Positions 7,770 to 16,314 of a DNA stretch of 64,000 nt are shown piece after piece. The first letter of the stretch is position 1. Every line of letters begins with the position of its first letter. The notes below the pieces were generated by a model that did not search any database, was not told where the DNA came from, and saw only the letters and a program-made list of their open reading frames with translations. The position numbers and the translations under genes were made by a program. Source of the DNA: Claveliimonas bilis (GTDB taxonomy: Bacteria > Bacillota > Clostridia > Lachnospirales > Lachnospiraceae); the NCBI RefSeq assembly GCF_030296775.1, contig NZ_AP027742.1:186001-250000 (forward strand). The letters are read 5' to 3'.

Positions 7770-9566
7770 ATGGAACAAAGACGCAGAAGGCGCCGTAGAA
7801 GGCGGCCGCAGTCAAGACGGAGAAGAAAGCGTAACCTGATTCTGAAAGTAGGTTTTTTCATAATACTGATAGTGGGAATTATTGCAGCTGTCTTTTTGTG
7901 GAGAAGATACGGACCCTCAAAAGAACAGGCGGATTTAAACGGATATTATGGAATAGAAAGTGAAGACCAGCTCGCTATCGTTGTAAATAATGATATTCTT
8001 GAACCAAAAGGAATGATATCGGATGGAAGAGCTTACGTAGAATACAGCATTGTCCGGGATTATATCAATCAGAGATTCTATTGGGATCCGAGCGAAAACA
8101 TCCTGCTTTATACACTGCCCAATGATACGGTATCGGTAGATGTGGGAAGCACGGATTATACGGTTTCAAAACAGAAAAACACCGGGGATTACGTCATTTT
8201 AAAGACAGAAGGAAGTACAGCTTACATTGCGCTGGATTTTGTGAAACAGTATACGGATATGGAATATGAAGTCTATGACGACCCCAGTCGAGTGGTTGTA
8301 GTGACAGAGACCGGGGAAGTGAAGGTAGCAGAGGCGAAGAAAGATACGCAGGTACGTTATCAGGGCGGAGTAAAGAGTCCGGTACTTACAGAAATCAGTA
8401 AAAATGACATCGTAACTTATATTGAGGACGAAGGCGACTGGAAAAAAGTCCGCACGGAAGATGGATTTATTGGATATGTAAAGAAAAGCGCGCTTCGCGA
8501 TGAGGAGACTCAGAAAATAGACAGAGGATTTGAAGAGCCTGAATATACCAATATTTCCAAGGATTATACTATTAACATGGCATGGCATAATGTTACAAAC
8601 AGCGATGCCAACAGCAGTGTTCTGGAAATGATCGCCAGTACGAAAGGACTGACAACTATTTCACCTACCTGGTTCCATGTGGCAGATACATCCGGCAACC
8701 TGGAATCCATTGCTACAGCGGACTATGTGAATTACGCACATCAGTCAGATATAGAAGTCTGGGCGGCGATACGTGATTTCGACGGCGGAATTAATTCCGC
8801 GGAAGAATCCTATGAATTATTAAGCCATACTGCAAACAGGACAAACCTGATCAATCAGCTCATGTCAGAGGCACTCAGAGTAGGACTGGATGGAATTAAT
8901 GTAGATTTTGAAAAAATTTCCGATGAGTGCGGAGAACATTACATTCAGTTTATCCGGGAGCTGTCTGTACAGTGCCGGAAAAACGGTATAGTACTTTCTG
9001 TGGATAATTATGTGCCGCAGTCTTATAATCAGCAGTATCATCGGGAAGAACAGGGAGTTGTTGCCGACTATGTAGTCATCATGGGCTATGATGAACATTA
9101 CAGCGGTTCCCCGGAGGCAGGCTCAGTTGCTTCTTATGATTTTGTAAAGGCAGGTATTGAGAATACGCTCAAGGAAGTGCCGGCAGAGAAGGTGATCAAT
9201 GCAGTGCCGTTCTTTACGAGAGTATGGAAAGAAACGCCTAAGACAGAAGAGGAGCTGGCAGCAGACCAGGGAACAGATGCGGAGCAGTATACTACAAAAG
9301 TAGAAAGCACAGCTTACAGCATGGCAGAAGCAAAAGCCGTAGTGCAGCAGGCAGGAGCCACTGCACAGTGGGATGACACGACCAAACAGAATTACGCGGA
9401 GTGGGAAGCAGATGGAGCGACCTATAAAGTATGGTTGGAAGATACCCAGTCTCTTGAGCCGAGACTTCAGCTTATGAAGGATTATAAACTGGCAGGTACA
9501 GCGGCGTGGCGCCTGGGTCAGGAAGAATCAGATGTCTGGGAACTGATTTTGAAATATGTAAATTAA
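7770..9566 (+). CDS. Membrane-anchored glycoside hydrolase family 18 with SH3 domain
   Basis: The 598-residue protein opens with an arginine-rich cytoplasmic tail (about 15 Arg in the first 21 residues) and one membrane helix (about 27–46). A stalk-like domain, an SH3-type domain (about 190–245) and a C-terminal GH18 barrel follow. The GH18 catalytic motif DGINVDFE spans 374–381, with E381 as the acid/base. This is the layout of YaaH/YdhD-type enzymes that cleave peptidoglycan N-acetylglucosamine bonds, often in spore coat or germination contexts. A terminator overlaps the start of the next gene, the amidase. Confidence 0.88.
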   Translation: MEQRRRRRRRRRPQSRRRRKRNLILKVGFFIILIVGIIAAVFLWRRYGPSKEQADLNGYYGIESEDQLAIVVNNDILEPKGMISDGRAYVEYSIVRDYINQRFYWDPSENILLYTLPNDTVSVDVGSTDYTVSKQKNTGDYVILKTEGSTAYIALDFVKQYTDMEYEVYDDPSRVVVVTETGEVKVAEAKKDTQVRYQGGVKSPVLTEISKNDIVTYIEDEGDWKKVRTEDGFIGYVKKSALRDEETQKIDRGFEEPEYTNISKDYTINMAWHNVTNSDANSSVLEMIASTKGLTTISPTWFHVADTSGNLESIATADYVNYAHQSDIEVWAAIRDFDGGINSAEESYELLSHTANRTNLINQLMSEALRVGLDGINVDFEKISDECGEHYIQFIRELSVQCRKNGIVLSVDNYVPQSYNQQYHREEQGVVADYVVIMGYDEHYSGSPEAGSVASYDFVKAGIENTLKEVPAEKVINAVPFFTRVWKETPKTEEELAADQGTDAEQYTTKVESTAYSMAEAKAVVQQAGATAQWDDTTKQNYAEWEADGATYKVWLEDTQSLEPRLQLMKDYKLAGTAAWRLGQEESDVWELILKYVN

Positions 9567-9569
9567 TAA

Positions 9570-9626
9570 ACGTCTCCTGACAGACATATATTAAATAAAA
9601 TATGTGTTGTCAGGAGATGTTTTTTT
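9570..9626 (+). terminator. Terminator of GH18 gene, overlapping the cwlD ribosome site
   Basis: The left arm at 9570–9589 pairs with 9601–9620 through a 20-bp stem with a small bulge, followed by seven Ts. The right arm contains CAGGAG, which is also the best ribosome binding site for the following amidase gene. Confidence 0.8.
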
Positions 9627-10308
9627 GCGGAAAGGATTGGAGTTTATTTTGGCGCTGGCTGTTCTTGCAGGGCTTGTCTTTGCAGGAAGAGAAGTCAGCC
9701 GGTATGCGTCGGCACAGAAGGTAGAGGCCAATAAGCTGGTTGTGCTGGATCCGGGGCATGGAGGAAGAGACCCGGGAAAGGTGGGAGTCGGGGATGTCCT
9801 GGAAAAAGATCTGAATCTTGCCATAGCAAAGAAGGTGAAGAAAATACTGGAGAAGGATGGACTGGAAGTCATTATGACAAGAGAGAAAGACGAGATGCTC
9901 TGTTCGAAAGATGCTTCTAATAAAAAAGTAGAAGATCTGAAAAACAGAATTGAACTTATTAACAGCAATGAACCGGCAGTGACAGTGAGCATTCACCAGA
10001 ACAGTTATCCCGATGAAACAGTAAAAGGGTCTCAGATTTTTTATTTTACTCATTCGGCGGAGGGAAAAGAGGCGGCGGAAAGAATGCAGGAGGAATTTCT
10101 TGCCGCATTTCCCGATAATACGCGGGAGTTAAAAGCGAACGATACATACTATCTTCTGAAAAAAACAGAAGTTCCCACCATTATTGTGGAGTGCGGATTT
10201 TTGAGCAACAGTGAGGAAACAAAGCTTTTAAGCCAGGATGAATATCAGTTGAAACTGGCAAAAACGATTGCCAAAGGGATAGAAAGCTGGGCAGTGACGG
10301 CAGGGTAG
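9625..10308 (+). CDS. cwlD: N-acetylmuramoyl-L-alanine amidase, CwlD type
   Basis: An Amidase_3 zinc enzyme of about 227 residues: signal-anchor helix near residues 5–20, then VVLDPGHGGRDPG with the first zinc His, a zinc Glu in LEKDLNLAIA, His in VSIHQNSYP, and the catalytic Glu in IVECGFLSN. CwlD cleaves the amide bond between muramic acid and L-alanine and starts muramic-delta-lactam formation in spore cortex. The TTG at 9625 sits 8 bases after AGGAG; a GTG at 9604 is possible but lies inside the terminator stem. Position after a GH18 enzyme fits a spore-wall theme. Confidence 0.85.
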   Translation: MRKGLEFILALAVLAGLVFAGREVSRYASAQKVEANKLVVLDPGHGGRDPGKVGVGDVLEKDLNLAIAKKVKKILEKDGLEVIMTREKDEMLCSKDASNKKVEDLKNRIELINSNEPAVTVSIHQNSYPDETVKGSQIFYFTHSAEGKEAAERMQEEFLAAFPDNTRELKANDTYYLLKKTEVPTIIVECGFLSNSEETKLLSQDEYQLKLAKTIAKGIESWAVTAG

Positions 10309-10341
10309 TAAAAAGCAGGAAATAATGTTATAATAGAAAAC

Positions 10342-11391
10342 ATGGAAACAAAAGTAGAAAGAATAAATCGAGAACAAATGAATATGGAAATAATCCGTGA
10401 AGCGGGCAGTATTTTAAAAAAAGGAGGACTGGTTGCCTTTCCGACGGAAACAGTATACGGTCTTGGGGCAAACGCCTTGGATGAAAAAGCCGCAGCAAAG
10501 ACTTATGCGGCCAAGGGAAGACCATCTGATAATCCTCTGATCGTTCACATTGCCAGGCTGGAAGATTTATATGAGGTGGCAGAGCATGTGCCGGAGAAGG
10601 CAGAGACTCTGGCGCGAAAATTCTGGCCGGGACCGCTTACGATGATCTTTGAAAAAACCTCTATTGTGCCCTATGGAACAACGGGAGGGCTGGAGACAGT
10701 TGCCGTTCGTATGCCGGATGATGAGATTGCAAGAGCACTGATCCTTGCCGGAGGCGGATATGTTTCCGGCCCAAGTGCCAATACATCAGGAAGGCCAAGC
10801 CCCACTACCGCCGGACATGTGATGGATGATCTGAACGGGAAAATAGAAATGATCCTGGATGGAGGAGCAGTTCATATCGGGGTGGAATCAACGATTGTAG
10901 ATATGACTTCGGAGCCGCCTATGATCTTAAGGCCCGGTGCGGTAACAAAAGAAATGCTGGAAAAAGAAATCGGACAGGTCCTGGTGGATCATGCTGTCTT
11001 AGATGCAGACAGTAAAACGCCTCCCAAGGCTCCGGGAATGAAATACCGCCATTATGCGCCAAAGGCAGAATTGACTGTCATAGAAGGAGAGCTGGAATCT
11101 GTTGTAAGTACGATTCAAAAGATGGCGGGAGAAAAAGAGGAGCAGGGATACAGAACAGGTATCATCGCCACAGAAGAAACAGTAAACAGATATTCAGGCA
11201 GTAATATAAAATGTATTGGAACCAGAGAAGACGAAAGTACAGTGGCGGCAAATCTTTACGGCATTCTTCGGGAATTTGACGCTGATGGTACGGATTATAT
11301 TTACAGTGAATCCTTTGATGCAGAAGGGATTGGAAGTGCTGTGATGAACCGGCTTTTGAAAGCAGCCGGACATCGTGTGATCAAAATTTAA
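10342..11391 (+). CDS. tsaC: L-threonylcarbamoyladenylate synthase (Sua5/YwlC type)
   Basis: The 349-residue protein has an N-terminal YrdC domain (about 15–205), with PTETVYGLGANA, the KGRP(S)DNPL segment and SGPSANTSGRPSPT, plus a C-terminal Sua5 domain. It makes threonylcarbamoyl-AMP from threonine, bicarbonate and ATP for the t6A37 modification of tRNAs reading ANN codons. The start is uncertain: ATG 10342 has no ribosome site but lies 7 bases after a TATAAT (10329–10334), and ATG 10378 is also possible. The next gene, upp, follows about 100 bases on. Confidence 0.9.
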   Translation: METKVERINREQMNMEIIREAGSILKKGGLVAFPTETVYGLGANALDEKAAAKTYAAKGRPSDNPLIVHIARLEDLYEVAEHVPEKAETLARKFWPGPLTMIFEKTSIVPYGTTGGLETVAVRMPDDEIARALILAGGGYVSGPSANTSGRPSPTTAGHVMDDLNGKIEMILDGGAVHIGVESTIVDMTSEPPMILRPGAVTKEMLEKEIGQVLVDHAVLDADSKTPPKAPGMKYRHYAPKAELTVIEGELESVVSTIQKMAGEKEEQGYRTGIIATEETVNRYSGSNIKCIGTREDESTVAANLYGILREFDADGTDYIYSESFDAEGIGSAVMNRLLKAAGHRVIKI

Positions 11392-11401
11392 GAAAGGGGC
11401 A

Positions 11402-11456
11402 GCAGCAGTGATACTGCCGCTGAGGTAATAAGTGCCGATCCCTTGTATATCGGCGC
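11402..11456 (+). other. Two consecutive hairpins in the upp leader
   Basis: GCAGT-GAT-ACTGC near 11412–11426 forms a tight hairpin, and AGTGCCGAT pairs with ATCGGCGCT (11430–11456) with one wobble pair. No T-run follows, so they are not classic terminators. A role in upp control is only a guess. Confidence 0.35.
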
Positions 11457-11491
11457 TGGGAAAATAAGATAAAACCAGGAGGAAAAAACAA

Positions 11492-12121
11492 ATGTCAAAT
11501 GTATATGTAATGGACCACCCGCTGATCCAGCATAAAATCGGCTTTATCCGCCGGCAGGAGGTGGGGTCAAAGGACTTTCGGGCTATTGTCAGTGAGATTG
11601 CGATGCTGATGTGTTTTGAAGCAACGAGAGATCTGAAGCTGCAGGATGTAGAGATTACCACGCCTATATGTCCTACCGTGGCGAAAGAACTGGAAGGAAA
11701 GAAGCTGGCGATCATACCGATCCTTCGGGCAGGCCTGGGAATGGTGGAAGGGATGCTTCAGCTCATACCTGCGGCAAAGGTGGGCCATATCGGATTATAC
11801 AGAGATCCGGAGACATTGAACCCGGTGGAATATTACTGCAAACTCCCGGCAGACTGCGATGAAAGAGAAGTCTTTGTTGTAGATCCCATGCTGGCAACCG
11901 GAGGCTCCTGTTCCGCGGCTATTGAGCTTTTGAAAGCAAAAGGAGTAAAGAAGATCCGTTTCCTCTGTGTGATCGCAGCGCCGGAAGGAGTGGCGAGAAT
12001 GCAGAAGGAGCATCCGGATGTAGATCTTTATATAGGCGCGCTGGACGATCATTTGAACGATCATGGATACATTGTACCGGGGCTTGGAGATGCCGGCGAC
12101 CGCATTTTTGGTACAAAATAG
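11492..12121 (+). CDS. upp: Uracil phosphoribosyltransferase
   Basis: This 209-residue enzyme makes UMP from uracil and PRPP in pyrimidine salvage. The PRPP-binding loop appears as [20 protein letters not shown] and the uracil-binding C-terminus as [16 protein letters not shown], both diagnostic. AGGAGG precedes the ATG at good distance. It is followed after 20 bases by dCMP deaminase, giving a small pyrimidine-nucleotide operon. Confidence 0.96.
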   Translation: MSNVYVMDHPLIQHKIGFIRRQEVGSKDFRAIVSEIAMLMCFEATRDLKLQDVEITTPICPTVAKELEGKKLAIIPILRAGLGMVEGMLQLIPAAKVGHIGLYRDPETLNPVEYYCKLPADCDEREVFVVDPMLATGGSCSAAIELLKAKGVKKIRFLCVIAAPEGVARMQKEHPDVDLYIGALDDHLNDHGYIVPGLGDAGDRIFGTK

Positions 12122-12141
12122 CACAAAGGGGGAAGGACGAG

Positions 12142-12630
12142 ATGGGAAGCAAAAGAGAAGGATATATAAGCTGGGATGAATATTTCATGGGAGTGGCAAT
12201 CTTATCCGGACAGCGTTCGAAAGATCCGAATACACAGGTAGGGTGCTGTATCGTAAGCCAGGATAACAAGATTCTTTCCATGGGATACAATGGCTTGCCG
12301 ATCGGATGTTCTGACGATGAATTTCCCTGGGACAGAGAGGGAGACGATCCCCTTGATACAAAATATGTCTATACTGTGCACAGCGAATTAAATGCGATAT
12401 TAAATTACAGAGGAGGCAGCCTGGAAGGCGCTAAATTGTACGTTTCCCTGTTTCCCTGTAATGAATGTGCAAAAGCGATCATACAAAGTGGGATAAAAGA
12501 AGTGATCTATGACTGCAACAAATATGAAGGGACCCCGTCTGTGACCGCATCAAAGAGAATGTTCGACGCGGCGGGAGTGAAATATCACCAGTATAAGCGA
12601 ACGGGAAGAAAGATAGAAATAGAGTTGTAA
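12142..12630 (+). CDS. comEB: Deoxycytidylate (dCMP) deaminase, ComEB family
   Basis: A 162-residue zinc deaminase with HSELNAIL (zinc His and catalytic Glu) and LFPCNECAK (zinc Cys pair). It converts dCMP to dUMP, the precursor for dTMP synthesis. AAGGGGGAAGG lies upstream of the ATG. It is the last gene of the upp unit and is followed at once by a long perfect hairpin. Confidence 0.9.
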   Translation: MGSKREGYISWDEYFMGVAILSGQRSKDPNTQVGCCIVSQDNKILSMGYNGLPIGCSDDEFPWDREGDDPLDTKYVYTVHSELNAILNYRGGSLEGAKLYVSLFPCNECAKAIIQSGIKEVIYDCNKYEGTPSVTASKRMFDAAGVKYHQYKRTGRKIEIEL

Positions 12631-12679
12631 TGCAATTTGGGACGTAACAAACTTTAAAAGTGTTACGTCCCAAATTGCA
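12631..12679. repeat. Perfect 19-bp hairpin repeat, family copy 1
   Basis: TGCAATTTGGGACGTAACA (12631–12649) is the exact reverse complement of 12661–12679, around an 11-base loop. It lies between the convergent dCMP deaminase and DUF2508 genes. The ACGTAACA/TGTTACGT stem core and CTTTT-type loop recur at 28911 and 61123. It probably works as a two-way terminator, yet has no T-run. Confidence 0.85.
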
Positions 12680-12701
12680 TTAAGTGGTGGGTAAAACTGC
12701 G

Positions 12702-12950
12702 TTATACCCTGGGTAAAATTGATTTTGCCTGCCGGAGGAGAAAGCTATACCGCTTCCATGCGGCGTTTCCCCTGTAAATGTAACAGTCGATAAGATCAGG
12801 ATCAGAAGCATTCTGGAAGTTATTGTAGGCATCTTCAATTTCCTGTCTGGCAAGAGCGATCTCTTCTGCAATATCAAAATTATCTTTGTCGAAAGACAGT
12901 CTTCTATAAATATCCTCTTCAGCTGCTTTTCCCCGTTGAAATAGTTTCAT
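12702..12950 (-). CDS. DUF2508 (YaaL-like) family protein
   Basis: An 82-residue, mainly helical protein whose segment ending PDLIDCYIYRGNAAWKRYSFL matches the DUF2508/YaaL pattern. The ATG at 12950 has GGAGGTG nine bases upstream; an in-frame ATG at 12968 is less likely. In Bacillus yaaL lies beside bofA; here the two are divergent neighbours, which supports both calls. Its molecular role is unknown. Confidence 0.8.
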   Translation of the reverse strand: MKLFQRGKAAEEDIYRRLSFDKDNFDIAEEIALARQEIEDAYNNFQNASDPDLIDCYIYRGNAAWKRYSFLLRQAKSILPRV

Positions 12951-13064
12951 TGCGGCGGTCACCTCCATGGCTTTTTCCTCTTTATTCCTAGTATAGCCAG
13001 AAAGGTAGAATAAAATACCGTCAGGAAGGATATATATGGAAAAAGAGGAAAAGCAGGAAAAAAT

Positions 13065-13274
13065 ATGTCGGAAGAAAAACCAGGAATAATTTTTAATTTT
13101 TTTATCAGAGCATTAATAGGAATGGCAATTATTTTCTTTGTAAACTATTTTCTTGACAGCAGGGGAATTGAAGCGTCAGTAGGGATGAACGGGGTTTCGT
13201 TTTTGACATCCGGAATCCTTGGTATTCCTGGGGTTGCGTTGCTTTATGGTATTGTTCTCTATAAAGTTTTGTAG
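13065..13274 (+). CDS. bofA: BofA-type pro-sigma-K processing inhibitor
   Basis: A 69-residue membrane protein with two hydrophobic segments (about 10–28 and 45–68) and the conserved end GILGIPGVALLYGIVLY. BofA holds the intramembrane protease SpoIVFB inactive until a forespore signal releases pro-sigma-K cleavage. Its presence is good evidence for a sporulating lineage. The ATG follows AGGAAAAAA; no cotranscribed gene is evident. Confidence 0.88.
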   Translation: MSEEKPGIIFNFFIRALIGMAIIFFVNYFLDSRGIEASVGMNGVSFLTSGILGIPGVALLYGIVLYKVL

Positions 13275-13310
13275 AAATCTCACAAAGTTTACATATCTTT
13301 CGAAAAGCTA

Positions 13311-13339
13311 TGGACATTTATGGAAGACAGGGATATAAT
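13311..13339 (+). promoter_or_regulatory. Promoter of the Tad pilus operon
   Basis: TGGACA (13311–13316), a 17-base spacer and TATAAT (13334–13339). The start of transcription would leave a leader of about 145 bases before the GTG start of tadZ. Confidence 0.7.
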
Positions 13340-13489
13340 ACATTCTACAAGTTGTCATAACTTGTATCTGATTGAATCTTGTTGAACGTCTGAATTGTTT
13401 CTGGAGTTCTTATGCCATTCGGTTAAGAAATTCAAAAACGCAAGCAAAACTGAATATGGAGTTATTTTTTTAGTAACAGGAGGGAACTT

Positions 13490-14464
13490 GTGAGCAGCAA
13501 AAACTTGGTCATCTGTGATCCGGATTCAGAATACGCTGCCAGGCTGGCTGTCTATTTCAGCGGGAAAAGGGAACTTGCCTTTCAAGTGAAAACATGCAGT
13601 TGTCCCCAGCAGATACAGCCGATCCTGGAAAAAGGTACCATCGATTTTCTCATGCTGGCGGAAGAGTTTTATGAACCATACCCGGATGAAGTGGTAAAAA
13701 CTTCGGGCAAGCTTATTCTTCTGTCATCGGAAAAAAGGGAAATCTGTGCCGATTCCTGTCCGTCAGTTTTTAAATATCAGCCGGCGGAAAATATTTTTAC
13801 AGAGCTTCTGCAAATATGCGCGAAAGAAAAGCAGGAGGATATTCTGAAGATACGAAAAGACAAAGAAGGCAGGATCATAGGATTTTATTCTCCTGTCCGC
13901 CGTCTCGGACAGACAGCGATGGCGTTGGAAATGAGCAGGGAGTTATCGAAAAAGGAAAACGTATTGTATCTGAATCTTGAAACTTACGCGGGCATAGACG
14001 GATACTTTCCGGACGAAACGCAGAAAAATTTATCTGTACTTCTGTATTATCTGAAACAGGAAACGAGGAATCTGGGACTGATATTGGCTGGATTGATCTG
14101 CCAGTATGAAGGAGTAGACTATATTCCGCCGGTTCAGATTCCGGATGATCTTAAAGAAATTTCAGCAGATGAGTGGATATGGCTTTTTGAGGAAATTCTG
14201 ACAGGAAGCATTTATGATGTGCTGATATTGGACATAGGCGAGAGCATACAGGGGATTGTAAAAATTTTAAATGTCTGCGACGAAATATACATGCCTGTCT
14301 CAGATGACCGGTCTGCTGCTTCCAAAATCCGTCAGTTTGAGCGAATGCTGCTTCAGTCGGGAAGCAGTGAAACAGCAGAGAGGGTGGTTCGATGTGATTT
14401 CAGAAGAACAGCTGCAGGAAAAAATTATGAAAAGGCTCGATCTATCAAAGGAAATCGAAGATGA
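13490..14464 (+). CDS. tadZ: TadZ/CpaE-like pilus localization ATPase
   Basis: The 324-residue protein starts with GTG after GGAGGG. The N-terminal 110 residues look like a degenerate receiver domain, and the rest like a MinD/ParA-type fold with VLILDIGES in the Walker B position. The usual KGGxGKT loop is replaced by SPVRRLGQTAMA, so nucleotide hydrolysis is doubtful. TadZ proteins place the Tad secretion machine at its site in the cell. Its end overlaps the tadA start by about 70 bases, and it is the first gene of a tightly packed operon. Confidence 0.8.
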   Translation: MSSKNLVICDPDSEYAARLAVYFSGKRELAFQVKTCSCPQQIQPILEKGTIDFLMLAEEFYEPYPDEVVKTSGKLILLSSEKREICADSCPSVFKYQPAENIFTELLQICAKEKQEDILKIRKDKEGRIIGFYSPVRRLGQTAMALEMSRELSKKENVLYLNLETYAGIDGYFPDETQKNLSVLLYYLKQETRNLGLILAGLICQYEGVDYIPPVQIPDDLKEISADEWIWLFEEILTGSIYDVLILDIGESIQGIVKILNVCDEIYMPVSDDRSAASKIRQFERMLLQSGSSETAERVVRCDFRRTAAGKNYEKARSIKGNRR

Positions 14465-15611
14465 CGAGCTGACGGGGCTGATATTCCGCGTGCTTGCAGA
14501 AGAAAGCGAGATGGAATATATTCCGCTGCAGAAAAAGGTAAGCCTGGGAAGAGAATTATTCAATGTTTTTCGAAAATTGGATGTATTGCAGGACTTTATT
14601 GAAGACGAAGAAATTACTGAAATTATGATTAATGGAACGCAAAATATTTTTGTGGAAAAAAGAGGAAAACTTTATCTGACAGATAAAAGATTTCCATCCA
14701 GAACCCGTTTAGAGGATGTGGTGCAGCAAATTGTGTCGGGAGCAAATCGCATGGTCAATGAGGCTTCCCCCATCGTGGATGCCAGGCTGGCTGACGGATC
14801 CAGGGTAAATGTCGTACTTTATCCCGTGGCTCTTAACGGTCCCATTGTAACCATCAGAAAATTTCCACAGGAGCAGATTACCATGAAGGAACTGATCAGA
14901 CTTGGTGCTCTAAGTGAAGAGTTGGCTGAATTTTTAAAAATGCTGGTAGTATCGGGATACAATATTTTCATAAGCGGCGGGACAGGTTCTGGAAAGACGA
15001 CGTTGTTGAATGCGCTGTCGCAATTTATTCCAAAGGATGAAAGAATCATTACGATCGAAGACAACGCAGAGCTGCAGATCCAGGGAGTTCCAAATCTGGT
15101 AAGGCTGGAAGCAAGAAATCCAAATGCAGAAGGAACCGGAGAAATCACCATACGCAGTTTGATACGCTCGGCTCTTCGGATGCGGCCGGACCGGATTATT
15201 GTAGGGGAGGTCAGAGGACCGGAGACAATTGACATGATACAGGCAATGTCTACCGGTCATAAAGGAAGCCTTAGCACCGGACATTCGGACAGTCCAAAGG
15301 ACATGCTTCAAAGACTGGAAACCATGGTGATTATGGGAATGGACATTCCTCTGGCAGCTGTTCAAAGACAGATTGCGTCGGCTATAGATATCATTATACA
15401 CATTGGCAGACTGCGTGATAAAAGCAGGAAAATACTGGAGGTGGTAGAGGTTCTGAATTATGAGGAGGCTCAGATTAAAACAAGACCACTTTATGAATTT
15501 GAGGAAACAGAAGGAGGAAAACCGGGGGAAATGGTTAAGGGAAGCTGGAAAAAAGCTGCTGAGTTATTCCACAAAGAAAAATTATTTTCAGCAGGATATC
15601 AGGAAATATGA
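14394..15611 (+). CDS. tadA: TadA/CpaF-family secretion ATPase
   Basis: A type II/IV secretion ATPase of about 405 residues, with Walker A GGTGSGKTT, an Asp box around IITIEDNAELQI, Walker B near RPDRIIVGEVRGPE and the His box MSTGHKGSLSTGHS. It powers assembly of the Flp-type pilus on the cytoplasmic face. The GTG at 14394, just after GAGAGGGTGG, is the most likely start; an ATG at 14427 is an alternative. Both overlap the 3' end of tadZ. Confidence 0.93.
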   Translation: MISEEQLQEKIMKRLDLSKEIEDDELTGLIFRVLAEESEMEYIPLQKKVSLGRELFNVFRKLDVLQDFIEDEEITEIMINGTQNIFVEKRGKLYLTDKRFPSRTRLEDVVQQIVSGANRMVNEASPIVDARLADGSRVNVVLYPVALNGPIVTIRKFPQEQITMKELIRLGALSEELAEFLKMLVVSGYNIFISGGTGSGKTTLLNALSQFIPKDERIITIEDNAELQIQGVPNLVRLEARNPNAEGTGEITIRSLIRSALRMRPDRIIVGEVRGPETIDMIQAMSTGHKGSLSTGHSDSPKDMLQRLETMVIMGMDIPLAAVQRQIASAIDIIIHIGRLRDKSRKILEVVEVLNYEEAQIKTRPLYEFEETEGGKPGEMVKGSWKKAAELFHKEKLFSAGYQEI

Positions 15612-16314
15612 ATATGTTGTGGCATTTACAAAAGCTGCGGCTCTTTTGGGGCTGATCGCATACTTGTATTACGAATCTATATGGGCGTTTTTTCTTCTGA
15701 CGCCGGCGATAGTCGGATATATGAAGATTTGGGAACAGGAATGTGTACAACAAAAGGAAAGAGAATTTCGGCAGCAGTTTCAGGAGGCGATCCGCTTGAT
15801 GCTGGCTTCGCTGAATGTAGGGTATTCCTTGGAGAACGCTATAAAAGAAACAAAAAAAGATCTTGATATACTTTATAATGGACAAACGGCAATCCAAAGA
15901 GAGTTTACCTATATGATCCGCCAGATTTTTGTTCAAATTCCTACGGAACAGATTTTGGAGGAGTGGGCGGACCGGGTAAAGCAGGAAGACCTGCAGAATT
16001 TTGTAAATGTTTTTGTGACAGCAAAAAGAAGCGGAGGGGATCTTCTGTCTATTATCAGAGATTCTATTGGGCAGATCAGGGACAAAATCGAAGTGGAAAG
16101 AGAAATCGAAACACTGATCGCTGCTAAAAAGTATGAATTTAAAGTAATGTCAGCGATTCCTTTTGGAATTATCGGATATATGAAAATCAGTTTTCCGGAA
16201 TTTATGGAAATCTTATACGGAAATGTTTTAGGAGTAGGAGTGATGAGTATATGTCTGATGATATACGCCGGAGCCTACTATTTTGGACAAAGAATTGTAA
16301 ATATAGAAATTTAA
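15460..16314 (+). CDS. tadB: TadB-like inner-membrane platform protein
   Basis: A type II secretion F-domain protein of up to 284 residues, with membrane segments near 60–85 and at the C-terminus (about 225–275). The T2SF core is recognisable by MLASLNVGYSLENAIKET and TAKRSGGDLLSIIRDS. It forms the membrane platform that couples the TadA motor to pilin. The start is uncertain; as listed it overlaps tadA by 152 bases, and later starts at 15493 or beyond are possible. Tight overlap suggests translational coupling. Confidence 0.85.
   Translation: MRRLRLKQDHFMNLRKQKEENRGKWLREAGKKLLSYSTKKNYFQQDIRKYEYVVAFTKAAALLGLIAYLYYESIWAFFLLTPAIVGYMKIWEQECVQQKEREFRQQFQEAIRLMLASLNVGYSLENAIKETKKDLDILYNGQTAIQREFTYMIRQIFVQIPTEQILEEWADRVKQEDLQNFVNVFVTAKRSGGDLLSIIRDSIGQIRDKIEVEREIETLIAAKKYEFKVMSAIPFGIIGYMKISFPEFMEILYGNVLGVGVMSICLMIYAGAYYFGQRIVNIEI

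Noticed and set aside
11392-11491. PyrR-type attenuator before upp
   Set aside because: The hairpins lack the conserved PyrR-binding loop and no terminator T-run follows.
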